Source of the DNA: Bisporella sp. PMI_857
Taxonomy: Eukaryota; Ascomycota; Leotiomycetes; Helotiales; Helotiaceae
Reading direction: 5' to 3'
Assembly: GCA_021307315.1 (NCBI GenBank)
Contig: JAJSPD010000021.1
Coordinates: 372,001 to 436,000, forward strand
Length of the DNA stretch: 64,000 bases
Positions within the stretch are counted from its first letter, which is position 1; every line of letters begins with the position of its first letter. Below, in pieces: positions 12,989 through 23,898 of this stretch. The position numbers and the translations under genes were made by a program. The notes under the pieces are model-generated. The model was not told the DNA's origin, did no database searches, and saw only the letters and a list, made by a program, of their open reading frames with translations.

Positions 12989-14122
12989 ATGGCCTCCATG
13001 GATTACGAGAACGAGAACGGCACTCGAGAATACGGTATGTTACAATACAGCTTCCATTCTCTTTCTTCGCCTCGGTCACGTCGATTAACTCGAGCCTCCG
13101 AACTGACTGAAATTGCGACGCATAGAGGAAGCTCCACGTTACGAGCGTGATCGTAGTGCGTCTCCTCGCCCAAACCGCCGCGAGAGCCCTGGACGCCCCC
13201 GTCGATCTGCCTCTCCAGGTGCTGGTGGTGACAGCCGGCAAGTACCATCCCTCCCGTCATCCTAAGCCTGCTACTAACAATCTCAGTGGTGCTCCTAAGA
13301 ACGACCGTGGCGCCCCTCAAGATGACGGCGCAGTCAATCCAGGCTCCAACCTTTTCGTCACCGGCATTCACCCTCGTCTCTCCGAGCAAGATGTCACCCG
13401 CCTTTTCGAAAAGTATGGAGACGTTGAGAAGTGCCAGATCATGTTGGACCCCCATACTAAGGAGTCTCGCGGTTTTGGCTTCGTCAAGATGGTCACCGCC
13501 GAGCAGGCTGACGCCGCTAAAGAGGCGCTCTCTGGTGAACAAATCGAGGGCCGCACCTTGAGCATTGAGAAGGCTCGGCGCTCTCGTCCACGCACTCCCA
13601 CCCCTGGCAAGTACTTTGGTCCACCAAAGCGAGGCAAGTATTCTCTATCCCCTTATTTACACAATTACTAACACGCACAGAAGACGACCGCCCACCTAGA
13701 TATGGCGGAGATCGGTACGGAGATGATAGACGTCGTGGAGGCTATCGGGACTACGGCAGAAGAGACGATTATGACCGAGGCTACCGAGGAGGCAGAGACC
13801 GTAAGTACCTCGCCCAGTAATGTTTTAATCTTTAGCAATCTCCCTTGAGCTCCTGATATTACCGTACCAATTCCGTTTCAAGTCCAACATCAACTAATTT
13901 AAGATTCTCGTTTCAGGCTACGACGACCGAGGACCAGATCGGTACTATGATGATAGACGTGGTGGTGATAGACGTGGCGGGGGTTATGGTGATCGATATG
14001 AGCGGGGAGACAGAGAATCGCGCCCATCTGCTCAATATGGGGATCCAGCTCCAAGAAGAGAAGCCGAAAATCCCTATGGTACTAGTCGCTCATATGCCGA
14101 TGAGAGATATCGCCGCGATTAA
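12989..14122 (+). CDS. tra2: TRA2-like SR splicing regulator (RRM protein)
   Basis: Nuclear RNA-binding protein that should influence pre-mRNA splice-site choice. Proposed exons: 12989-13034, 13126-13237, 13287-13633, 13681-13800 and 13917-14122, giving 276 residues. The N-terminus is Arg/Ser-rich (RDRSASPRPNRRES). A single RRM follows with RNP2 LFVTGI and RNP1 RGFGFVKM, then the TRA2-type linker TPTPGKYFGPPKR, and a long Arg/Gly/Asp/Tyr-rich tail. Introns 2 and 3 use GC-AG ends with a GCAAGT donor. For intron 3 (13634-13680) no GT alternative keeps the frame. For intron 2 (13238-13286) a GT donor four bases downstream with a later CTAAG acceptor is possible but has a poorer 3' site. The RRM and TRA2 linker are seen directly; the splicing role follows from the family. 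Confidence 0.9.
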
Positions 14123-15600
14123 TTGCTGACACATCCAGGGGAGCGCCCTGCTCGTTAAACTGCACGATTTAGCTTAGGATCTGCGGCTTTCATTGATGCG
14201 GGTGCACTTCCACTGTGCTTATTTACTTTTCTTTTGTCTATCATGGGCCAAATTTCGAGCGACGGAATATGCAAAAGCACTATCGCAATCTCGGCAGAAC
14301 GAGCGCATTCACGGGTCATGGAGAAATTTCGCAGATGCTGGGATTTCCTTTTCATTCAGATGTTTTTTCGGCACCACGGTCGGTGCTGGCGCTCTTCCTC
14401 AGATTCAGCACCTCATGCCTACCTGTACAATATTCAGCTTTTGCTGGGCTTCTATTCACCTTTGCTGCGGCATTAATTACTTCGCCTGCGATGATTGTTA
14501 TCGGACTTGATCGTCATTTAGTCGCCAGAGCAAGAAAATCGAAACAAGCAATCACCTCAATCAGACAGTTCCGTGATCAACAATACTCGCATTTCGCTCA
14601 GTATCAGACAAATTTATTAACAAGCTCGACGTGCTCGTTGATAGGATCAATCTCGATCTCAATCCAATTTAATATTGCAACTCTCCTCGCCTTCCATAAC
14701 CCTCATTAGGCAACTAATCGTAAATCTCCACAACTCAGCTTCAGGCTCTCTTATAGCCTCTGGAATCTCTCTCGCAGATGACCAGGTAATAATCCGATGT
14801 CTCTTGGCTGTGGCTGATCTTAGTGTTAGGGAGGGCAGGGCTCACATAATATTCTACGTTTGCGCCCGCACTGTTTGCCCTACAGCACCAACTTCACTCA
14901 TCACTTTGGGAGGTGCTTACTCCTCGGAATTTATTCCCAAATCGAATATATCACCTTTCATTTTAGCTGTCGACTGAACTACTCCAGTGTCTAATTTGTC
15001 TGCTACTAGAACACATTTTCTTGGCTGCCAAGGCTGGAGGCTAATTTGCTATCCCTTCCATTTTGATACTAACGCGGTAAACGCAGCCTGAGTAGAATTA
15101 GGATATCAATATTTTAATTATCAAATCCCGCTTACACCTGTGATTGCTATCCATGTTCTCTTTGTGATGAGCATCCTGTAGCTGTAGTTCAAGTGACGAG
15201 TGTAGATTGTTTCATATGGTCAGGCAGTCTGGCTAAGACTAAAATTGAGGCTCCCCTCTTGTCTATTTATTAATGCATCCCGTTGCTTACCTGCCTGTCA
15301 GTTGCAAAGCCAAGGAGCCAAGATGTTGCTACGGACCGGCGTTGTTAATAGTTCAGCTTGAGCATTGAGTGTGTTACACCCTGTAGAGCAACTTCATTAG
15401 ACAATTATACTAAGTACAAGTGTTGGCTCGAACTTGGCTCGACGTAATACGTAGGTCGCCAGAATCGCCTTCAAAAACGCTCGCCTTGAGCACTTGTAAA
15501 ACTCTTCACATTCACATTCACAAGTGGCAGAATTACGAGGTTCACTGTATGCTTTGAGGAGCACTTGCGGACAGACATCGCAAGGTTTGATCGCGCTGTG
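14123..15600. other. Gene-free stretch after TRA2-like gene
   Basis: It begins with the 3' region of the TRA2-like gene. The remaining sequence is moderately AT-rich; open frames near 14.2-14.7 kb and 14.7-15.0 kb have no motif and no consistent splicing. I see nothing that I can support as a gene. Confidence 0.5.
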
Positions 15601-16440
15601 AAGCGCTTCTCATATTTTAATGGGTGAATATGGAAGACGTAGAGTATTCCAATGCGAAGACTTAGGGGGAGGCTCATATATACGCTGGAGAAATAGGAAA
15701 GTAAATATTATGTGTAATTTCTTATTTTCATCATATATATGTTCTTGCAAGTTCACTGGTGGTAGCTGTGGTGTATCCAGGATACCGAGACCAACAGGCA
15801 TTTCATGCATATGTGGAGTAATCTTCACCGTATGCGGCTCACGAACTGGCAGGCAGACTTGTTCTCCACATGCTACTTGGTATGTGTCATCGCAATCAAG
15901 ACACTTACGAGCCATAGCTCTCGGAATCTCCTCGTTTGCACAAACCTTCCACGAGATCTCAACTCGATAGAGCACATTTTCCTTTACTTCCGGATCATTG
16001 ACGATCTTAGTCGTCAGGGATGCCGTCTCGCCTTTTGGGTAGCGAGCACCTGAAGACTGCTAAAGGAGATTGTAGAATCTTTGAACCACAGACTATCTCC
16101 GTGTTGTATGAGCTGGGCGTTGATCTCCAGTGTCCTGTTTCGGAACATTACATAGCCCACAACTGCCTGTGGAAAACGTCGCTTTCTCGGATCCGCCCAG
16201 CCGAAAGCTTAAAATACGTATTCTACGTGAAATTGTTAGTCGATTCCTGAAACAGGCCTCTTCAACCGTACATTGATTTTCATTGACGCCCAGCTCGTCT
16301 TGGGTCCTTGGGTATAAACAATAAATGATCCTTGTCACACTAGCCAAGTCTAGGGCCAAAAACTTTCCATTGCAACATATGGTGGCAAAGAATCTGTATG
16401 GCGCTGCGGCAGTTTTGAAATAGCACCGAATGTGGGGCTA
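15600..16440 (-). pseudogene. Scrambled relic of an unknown cysteine-containing protein
   Basis: Four coding-like segments run in order on the minus strand but in shifting frames. Segment A (about 16436-16235) contains PYRFFATICCNGKFLALDL. Segment B (about 16230-16155) contains KLSAGRIRESDVFHRQL. Segment C (about 16205-16030) contains MFRNRTLEINAQLIQHGDS. Segment D (about 16045-15650) contains EISWKVCANEEIPRAMARKC and LGILDTPQLPPVN. A branch-like GACTAAC followed by CACGTAG lies between A and B, so one junction may be an intron, but B to C and C to D overlap in different frames, which suggests frameshifts. I do not recognise the family. The amino-acid quality in the matching order argues for former coding sequence rather than chance. 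It could instead be a live gene whose intron structure I have misread. Confidence 0.45.
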
Positions 16441-17600
16441 CAGCGTTTATAAGATACTTTCCTACAAGCACATATTCAGGAGATGTCGGGTACTCCTAGA
16501 GATAGTTCTCAGAAATGAGTGTTTAGCCTCGACAAGGGAATTGGGGTCTCCCCAGGTAAACAGAGCAATTTTGTACTTGCTCAGCCGTACTCCAAAAGTG
16601 ATCCTGTCGGTTGACGAGCAGACTTAGAAATATATAACCCTACCCGAGCTTGTCCAAATCTGGTCTAGTGTTACGCTGAAATATATTTTGATACGCGGGT
16701 TTGAGACAGAACAGCCAGTTCTCGGGCGACGCGGCACGGCCATGGGAGACTCGTATTTCGTAAAGTTGTAGTGAGGGTCTGCTAAGGGCATCTCAGTCAA
16801 CGGGCGAAAGCTAGGATGCTGAAGTGCGTGTTCGGTCACTATGTCCATGCAACAATGCTATAACTAGCAAAGTAATATGCTTGATATACTTAGCATTGTT
16901 TGGTATCTCGTAGAGTTAATCATCACTTATATAATATTAATTCAATAATAGACTAATTATTTCAAAAGAATTCTGTGTGTAAATACTATGCTATGATTAA
17001 GGAAGTGAGATATAAGGGGGTACGGCTAAATGACTTTATGAAGAATCCTAACGAAACTCAGTAATTTCAATCCATCAGACAATATAGCACATCCAGTAAG
17101 TTTTCGCTTTCAAAACTTATAGGTCTGGAGGTTCGTAGGGCCTTTCATAGTTTTGATGTATCACTCATCGGCTGGCCTGAAAGTGTGAAGTTAAGCCTAC
17201 ATGTATTATGTTACTATACCATCAAAATTGAAGTAGCCTCTGGTTACGCAGATTTAAGTATTTCAATAACAACCAAGTCAGAACTTGAATCAACTCTTGT
17301 GTGAAAAGCCTCCTTTTGGCTATTCACTAGCTGGTCAAATGTCTACTCACAAAGGTCCATGTTCACTCCTGTTACACAAGCGGGTGGCGGTGCAGCCTGG
17401 TGTCCTTATGTGTAACATAGTGTAGTGGCTGTTCATGCCTGAATCTGTTAATATATCTTGCTCCAGATACAAGCACTTCTCGTGCCACTAAGCTACGTCT
17501 GTTTAGGCATTATGTATTAGAACAACAGCTTTTGTGTACTGAGGCACCAAAGTGTCTCTACACATGCAAGCCTCAACAAATAGTACCTAATCTACCAAGT
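16441..17600. other. AT-rich gene-free stretch
   Basis: No gene is supported. The section from about 16.86 to 17.1 kb is especially AT-rich. Short open frames have no motif. The 5' end of the ankyrin gene downstream may lie in this interval, but I could not find a start codon or splice join that extends it. Confidence 0.4.
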
Positions 17601-17608
17601 CAAAAATA

Positions 17609-18645
17609 TCCCATCCCAGCAACTCGGATGAATTCAACGAAGATTCATTTCGACAAGCTTTGCAAAAATCAGAAGCAACAGGTGATATCAGTTATGTCCT
17701 AATTGGACAAAACCTGCAAGTGAGCTCAGAGGAGGCTACCGGAACGCACTCAAGATTGCAGCCAATGCGAACAACACTGCGAAAGCTAAGAGTTTACTTT
17801 CAGATTGGGTTTCTGGCTCCTTGCTTCCTGAGCTAGAAGTACAAGACTTCCACTGGAGTATGGCAGCAGCTATCGATTTCGGGAATAGAGATCTGGTGAA
17901 ACTATTTCTCAAGCACAGAGCGCGGCTAGAGTCCTCCTTACATATGTATTTCTTGAGACATTCAAGTCGAGATGTGGAGAAATTTGAGGGGATCTTGCAA
18001 GATTTCCTTGACGCAGGCTGGGATTTGAATGATTCCTATATTCTTCGGTAAATTTACTTCTCAGCCCCCTCAAGAAAATAATCTAATTGGCGGTCATAGA
18101 GGGATGCAGCCGCTGCAAGAAACGAAGTCTTGTTTCGATGGCTACTCTACAATGGTGCCGATCCCAACAAACGGCCTGATACTGGCACGTCACCTATGTC
18201 GTGTATTGCAGAAAAGGGCACCTTGACAAGTTTACAGCTTCTCTTCGATCACGGTACCAACACCAACAACAACTCTATGAGTGCAGCTGCACGTCGCGGA
18301 AAGGATGATATTGAACGCATTGTGATCATGCAACTGCTCATTGCTAATGGTGGTGATGTCAACGCACTCGAAGTAGGAATACGACGACCATCGTCTAGTG
18401 CTTTTCATACCGCATATCCACCTCGCCATACTGCTTTGTACGAAGCGGCTCGTGCTGACGTTGTGGGGCTGCTCGAATTTCTTATGAAAAGCGGAGTAGA
18501 CCCGAGGTTGCGTATCAGATTTGGTGAAGAGGAGAGAACAGCACCGTGGGCGGCTATGCTCGCTTCTAAGGAAAGAAGGTTGCAGGCTCTTGGAGCAAAG
18601 ATCAAATCAGGATTGTCTAGTATTGATGCCGTTAAGGCGGAATAG
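17609..18645 (+). CDS. Ankyrin-repeat protein, 5' end unresolved
   Basis: Likely a cytoplasmic protein-interaction protein. The best structure has exons ending at 17681, then 17732-18047 and 18102-18645. The first visible exon carries EDSFRQALQKSEAT in an open frame that lacks an ATG, so an upstream exon is missing or the gene is 5'-truncated. Ankyrin-type motifs follow: a region with AAAIDFGNRDLVKLFLKHRA, then FRWLLYNGADPNKR, a repeat with TSLQLLFDHG, MQLLIANGGDVNALE, and ALYEAARADVVGLLEFLMK with SGVDP. The C-terminus ends AVKAE. Both introns have a CTAATTGG branch region and, by frame, use the second AG of an AGAG tandem. Fungal ankyrin proteins are numerous and fast evolving, so no pathway can be named. 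A decaying gene is a fair alternative. Confidence 0.6.
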
Positions 18646-19079
18646 GTTGCCTGGACAGAGAAGAAGCTAATTCGTGTGGTAAACTTTAGCGAGTGCAGCT
18701 TCTTCAAAAAATTGCTTAACTACTCATTAGTCAAAATTTGGAATCAGCAAAGGGTTCTGTGACAAATCATCGAGCTTTCTATCATTTAATCTTGCAAGTA
18801 ATTGATCTACTTCTAGTGATATGGCTGTTCCACCTACTCAACAAGTGCGTATATTCATTACTATTATTTTGATATCAAGAAAAAGGTAAACGTGGTAGTG
18901 ATGGCAGCTTGAAAAATAAATCAGTTTTGATAGCAGAACTATTACAGAGCCTAATGACTTTATGCGACCCTAACTGCAAGACATCAACTGTAATGCTTAC
19001 CAAAAACATCTCACTACGGGTCTATAATAACCCGCCCAAAGCCTAATACATTTCTTGATTTTTTTTATCAGGATCTTGC
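18646..19079. other. Gene-free interval
   Basis: The 3' side of the ankyrin gene followed by AT-rich sequence. No supported feature. Confidence 0.5.
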
Positions 19080-21552
19080 TCGCATTTCACAGGATCCTTT
19101 ATTCCCGGACAGCTTAATGACCTGGTCCTTTGCCATCGCTGGAATAGGCACAATTATCAACGTTGAAAATTTTCATTTTCCAGGATCCGTCTGGCCATGG
19201 ATGGTTATCTATGTCCCCAGATGGCGCTTTTTGGTTTTTCAGTAACGAGTACGAGTCGCAGAGATTAATGCTCTTGTCGGCATCTTGTTCAAAGAATGCC
19301 CATTGAAAGTGGTTACTTATTTCGTCGATGTAGTCGTCATACACCACACTTTATTAAAGTCATTAGCCTTACACCATCTAAATTAAATTCAAAATAGAAA
19401 AGCAAACTTGGACTTGAAAATCACAACAATAATGAGTAGATACCCATGGAGCCTTACCTATGTCTATTTTTCGGCGGAGGGGCCTGGAAAGTTTGGGTTT
19501 GCGTTGGTTTTGGGGTATTTTCTGGTTGTTGGAATGCATGTACATAGTTTCACGCGTTCCATATCGCGAGGATTGTGGGTCTCCTATCACATATATCTAC
19601 CTGGCAATAGGCCGTAGCTTAGAAGAATCAACGAATATCAAAACCACACCAGCAAGAGCGTGGTCACAGCTACTACGCCTTTTGCTACGTGGTAGGTATT
19701 CCGACACTGGTGTTGCGGTTGACTACGTGATAGTTGGACCCGGGGTTCCAGTGTATGGACATTCATTCGAACCCGTCGCAACAGAATGGTAGATATCGCC
19801 TTTAGGACCACACATGCAATATGAAGCAGGCATTCGAGTTCCATGCGGAGATGCACCATGAATACACCATGGTGTTGCCGCTGCCTTTGATGATGTTGGT
19901 ACAGAGAAGGTCATAGTAGTGTTAAGGCTGTTTCTGTTGCTTGTGATAGAGCTGGAGGTTGCTGGGTTAGGTGGTTGTTGACGCCATGTCGTGGCAGCTG
20001 ATGCGCCTTGACTGGCTGAGGCGGAGGTCGGGTAAGAGTAAGTGTGCGTGGCATAGTCAAATCCAGATTCGCTCCAGGCTAGGCAACCCCCAACATCATT
20101 GTATTTGGCGAGTCGGCAAGCCGCAGCACTTGAGGTCGATGCAACTGTTGTAGAGACCCCGTAACGCTACGGCCGACTCGAGTCCCTGTACAAATAGTGG
20201 TTGTTTTACAATCTCTTTTGCTTGCTGTTGAAGCTGGACATATAGTTGACGTGGAACAGTCGCTAACTGTTTGTATTTTGCAGCTCTGGGAACATGTTAG
20301 TTTCTTTAATTAAAGGAATAATGTACTGTTCCAGTTTCCTAGATTCCATAGGCCAAGCCAAGATTCTCAAAAAGCTTACAGATGTACTACTCCTACTGGT
20401 GGCGCTACTATCTTTAGAATTCTTCGTTTCGGCGCTAGCCGTTGGCTCAATATCGTAATCGTTCTTTAGATTATCTGGATCACTTTTTCCTGAGTTCCCG
20501 CCATTGTCACTAGTAGGAGGGCAAGCGCTGACAAACAGAATATGGACGCATGGAAAATGGAAGTCCGGTAGTTTTGGCCAAGAGAATTGGACATTAGGAA
20601 GGCTTGGAACCTTCCAGGGATGACGGAGATTGCTCGGTCATTGTCGTTATTGTCTTTGTTGTCGTCACAATCACCTCTGCAGATACAGCCGCCTGTTCAA
20701 TGCCAATATAGGAAAAAGAAAATTTTATAACAGGGAGCGGACATCTCACAGCTGGTACTTCAGTTGGTTTGCCGTCATAGCCATCGCCGAAAGCCAGAAA
20801 TTAGATTTCCAGTTCGTATTTATCACAATATTTGTTGATAGCCCAAACGGGGTCGTTGTCATGGTCGAGGTTACCAATTTGATGTCATACGAAGTGCTCG
20901 AAGTGGTGACGGTTGGTTGACTCACACCTGATGTAGCTGAACAGTAGAAGAAGCCACTCTGCTAAATGAGCTACTGCCACTCCTAAATAAGGTTGTCACC
21001 TGTATAGTTCTATCACTGGTAGAACTACCCATCTCGTTTGTGGTTGTCTGTTGGGTATTTGGTCCACTTGTTGCATTTGTATCTATTCTAGTTGGATGTA
21101 TCGAGGTAGTAAAATTAATCCGTGTTGTTAAAATGTGCTGTGTACCTGAGCTTTTTGTTGTTATTGTTTGTTGAGTCCCGGAGGTAGGAGTACGGGTAGT
21201 AGAGTTAGCACCTTTGCTTGCCGTCCCGGTTTGAGTCCTAGATCTGGTTGTCGAGTTTGTCCCTGCGCGGGTTATCGAGTGTATAAAGCGTGAAATTCGA
21301 TTTGGTTGCTGAGATCATTGAGGAATACATCGAGGATGCCATTGAAGATTCCATAGATGAGGCAATTATGGAACAAGAGTCATTACCGGCTGAGCCAGCT
21401 TTTATCTCGTCGGAAATCTGTGTTTCTCTGCGCTGCAATTTATCACGAGTGTACATTGTGTTGAAGTCGTCAGGCCTCAGAATCAAAGCAGCTGAGGCTT
21501 CAACTACGGCACCAAAACAGAAGCAGGAACTGGGTAACCCGTATATCAACAT
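19080..21552 (-). pseudogene. Decayed Ser/Thr-rich secreted protein gene
   Basis: The minus strand reads as a once-continuous secreted protein now spread over several frames. It begins at 21552 with a signal-peptide-like MLIYGLPSSCFCFGAVVEAS, then a Ser/Met stretch. From about 21280 to 20950 another frame gives a long Thr/Ser stalk (for example NSTTRTPTSGTQQTITT). A third frame from about 20930 gives TSGVSQPTVTTSSTSYD. Further on come CVHILFVSACPPTSDNG (about 20.5 kb), a plausible intron (GTAAGC, ACTAAC branch, CCCAG), the Cys-spaced SCKIQTVSDCSTSTICP (about 20.25 kb), ASYCMCGPKGDIYHSV with NECPYTG (about 19.8 kb), and a terminal domain with FQWAFFEQDADKS and FNVDNCAYSSDGKGPGH (about 19.2 kb). 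Frame changes without introns and internal stops imply a pseudogene. The Ser/Thr-plus-Cys layout is typical of fungal modular cell-surface or secreted proteins. Its activity is unknown. Confidence 0.6.
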
Positions 21553-22560
21553 TTTGAATAAGTTACTTGGGTCGAGTCCAAAGTAATTAGAAAGTATTGT
21601 AAGCGGCCACAAGAATGGGAAAATAGGGCTATAAGGCTCTTCGAAATCAATATTTCTTGGAGTGTTCTAGGCAAGAAGCAATATATTTTTAAATCTGCAC
21701 CTATAGTAACGATACGATAAGCAATAGCCACTCCGTTCAATGCGATGTTTCAGCATCATTGATAGACAAAGTAGCCTAGATCGCATAATTGTACTCAACC
21801 TAGAACCTTTGTCAAGGTACGAAGTAAGCATGGTGCGGCTGTCAGCCTGTAGGATCAAATTTGATTAAGGTCAACAGTTTCTGTCAATTCTTGTTGCTGT
21901 ATTGTTTTTCACGCGGTGCGCTCTCGCTACGGGTTGCATTAATATAGTAGGCTTGTGTGCTAACGAAGGATCTCTTGGAATTAATTCTCAGCTTGTTGCA
22001 GGGGCATTTATGCATATTTGTGGGAAAGCTACCAGCGCACTTGCTTGTGTCACCATAAACTAGCAGGGGTCGTTAATATCGTGATACAAACCTGTGACTT
22101 GACATTCTGTCACTAGGTAGAAGCTTTATGTAATGTATTAAAACAATTGATGCCATCCAATCTCTGATGTTTAACATGTGTGACTCTGTAAATCTCAGTT
22201 TTACATGGCAATTTCTACAGATGGTACCTAACCCCTTGTCGAATCTCACCGACTTCAGCTGCAGAAGATACTTTAAGGATTTGTGGCACGGCATTTATTG
22301 CAGTTGGTATACTGCGGAGGGTGTACAATCCTTTAACAATTGCAATGGGTCATTTTGCGTTTGGTGTTGTACTTGGTAATAATGGTTTAGGGAAGTGATT
22401 GCGGAATCTATTTTTGGCTTTGGGGCTTGTTGGTAGACAGCAGTAGCATTGCCGTTTCTTCTGTTCTTCATATAAACCAAATATGTAACTGTCCAATCTG
22501 TATTCTCATTTCGCGTTTATCTAGAATTTTGTTGTTCAGCGTTACTTCTTCTCTTTCATC
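21553..22560. other. AT-rich spacer between two decayed genes
   Basis: Divergent spacer between the two decayed secreted-protein genes. No open frame here has a motif. It presumably held their promoters. Confidence 0.4.
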
Positions 22561-23898
22561 ATGCATCTTTCTGCCTTTTCGAGATGGAGCGTCTTCTGCA
22601 ATGTCTTGGTCCTTGCTTCCTTTTCTTTAGCCAAGGTTCCCGGCGTCCTTGAGTCAGTTCAGAGCATTCCATACACATTTGGTTCGTATAGAGATACAAA
22701 AACAACAAATTGGTAGGCAAAAACTTGGCTACTTTCCTGGGCTTGAACTCGAATGTGGCCTAGACGGCTGATAAATTTGACGGGAGTGGTTTGTTGACTG
22801 ACATACCTTTTAACAGGACTGATATATCGCTCGTTGGTCAAGCTGATACTGATGTGGACCTAAGGTTCTTGACCGGATGTCTAAAAGCGTGTGGTGGCGA
22901 ACTTGCTGCAAGAGTAAAAAGCCCTCCAAAAAGAATACCCGGGCGCCAGGAGAGCCAATCGGATTTGTTTCTGATATCTCACAACACACTCAAGGGGAAT
23001 TGGGAGAATACATAAAGAGAAGAACCGACTCAGATCAGAATATGGAATTTGTTTTGAACAGTCTTGCAGATATCCCGAACAATTTACACATAAGCATGCA
23101 ACTATTAGATGGGAAAACTGCAGAACTTCTCTTCCCAACTTCGTGATTTAAAGTTATAGAGGGCAAGGAGTTTTCGATTGGCATGAAGTCGCTTACTGGT
23201 TGCACATTGTTAACTGTGGTCAAAGACTTTGACCATGTGGAAGAGGAAGATCAAAAGATAGGTATCTAGATTGGACACATGTGGGAGTAGGTCTCGAGAT
23301 CTGTCTTACATGTCTACTTTTTGCTAAAGTTCAAACCAGGAAACCAGGATTCGTTCCTGAAGTTGAACCAGATTTAGATGACGACATGAACGAGATCCCG
23401 GGAACGGAGAGTATGAAGCTGGATGCACAAGTAAATGGCTGGGTCTACAAATTCATCGAGGACGGTTTTCCACTTCCTGATACCCCTAATCTGGCACCAC
23501 AAAAACCTGGCAGTGCCAATCCACGGTTTCAAGACAGCATAAAAAAGCATCTAGATGCACTGAAAGGTGCGAGTCCCTTTATTATGACTCCGAGGCGGGA
23601 AGTCTTGTCCGGTGATGGCAAAATAACTTATCAAAACTACGCAAATCATATTGTTCACATTGGAAGGCTCAAAGGGTATCTTAAGTCCATGGACTCCAGT
23701 CTCAGGATCAACAAAGAGTTTCTTTATAAACCCCTTCGCGACTGGGACGAAGAAAAGTTATTTGCTAGTTTTACCGGTCGGGCACTTTTTGAATACGTTC
23801 TAGATAGAATGAAGAGAAAATTTGGGAGACTGCTGATGGAAGATGGAGGCGAGGATAAAATTGGACTTCAAGAGTTTGATTTTGGACCGAGTGCTTGA
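22561..23898 (+). pseudogene. Decayed fungal secreted protein of unknown function
   Basis: The gene starts with a clear signal peptide (MHLSAFSRWSVFCNVLVLAS, from 22561). An intron probably runs from about 22674 to the TTTTAACAG ending at 22817. Then VGQADTDVDLRFLTGCLKA occurs in one frame, and from about 22930 a second frame continues with GEPIGFVSDISQHTQGELGE and NNLHISMQLLDGK. A third frame at 23156-23275 carries IEGKEFSIGMKSLTGCTLLT and stops at a TAG, after which the same register resumes with the histidine/tryptophan motif GHMWE. The last open part (to 23898) has SPFIMTPRREV and RALFEYVLDRM. From memory this order matches a fungal extracellular family whose members contain a GCT-LTIV core, a following HFWE-type motif and an FIMTPR motif; I cannot name a function. 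At least two frameshifts and a stop make it a pseudogene. Confidence 0.6.
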
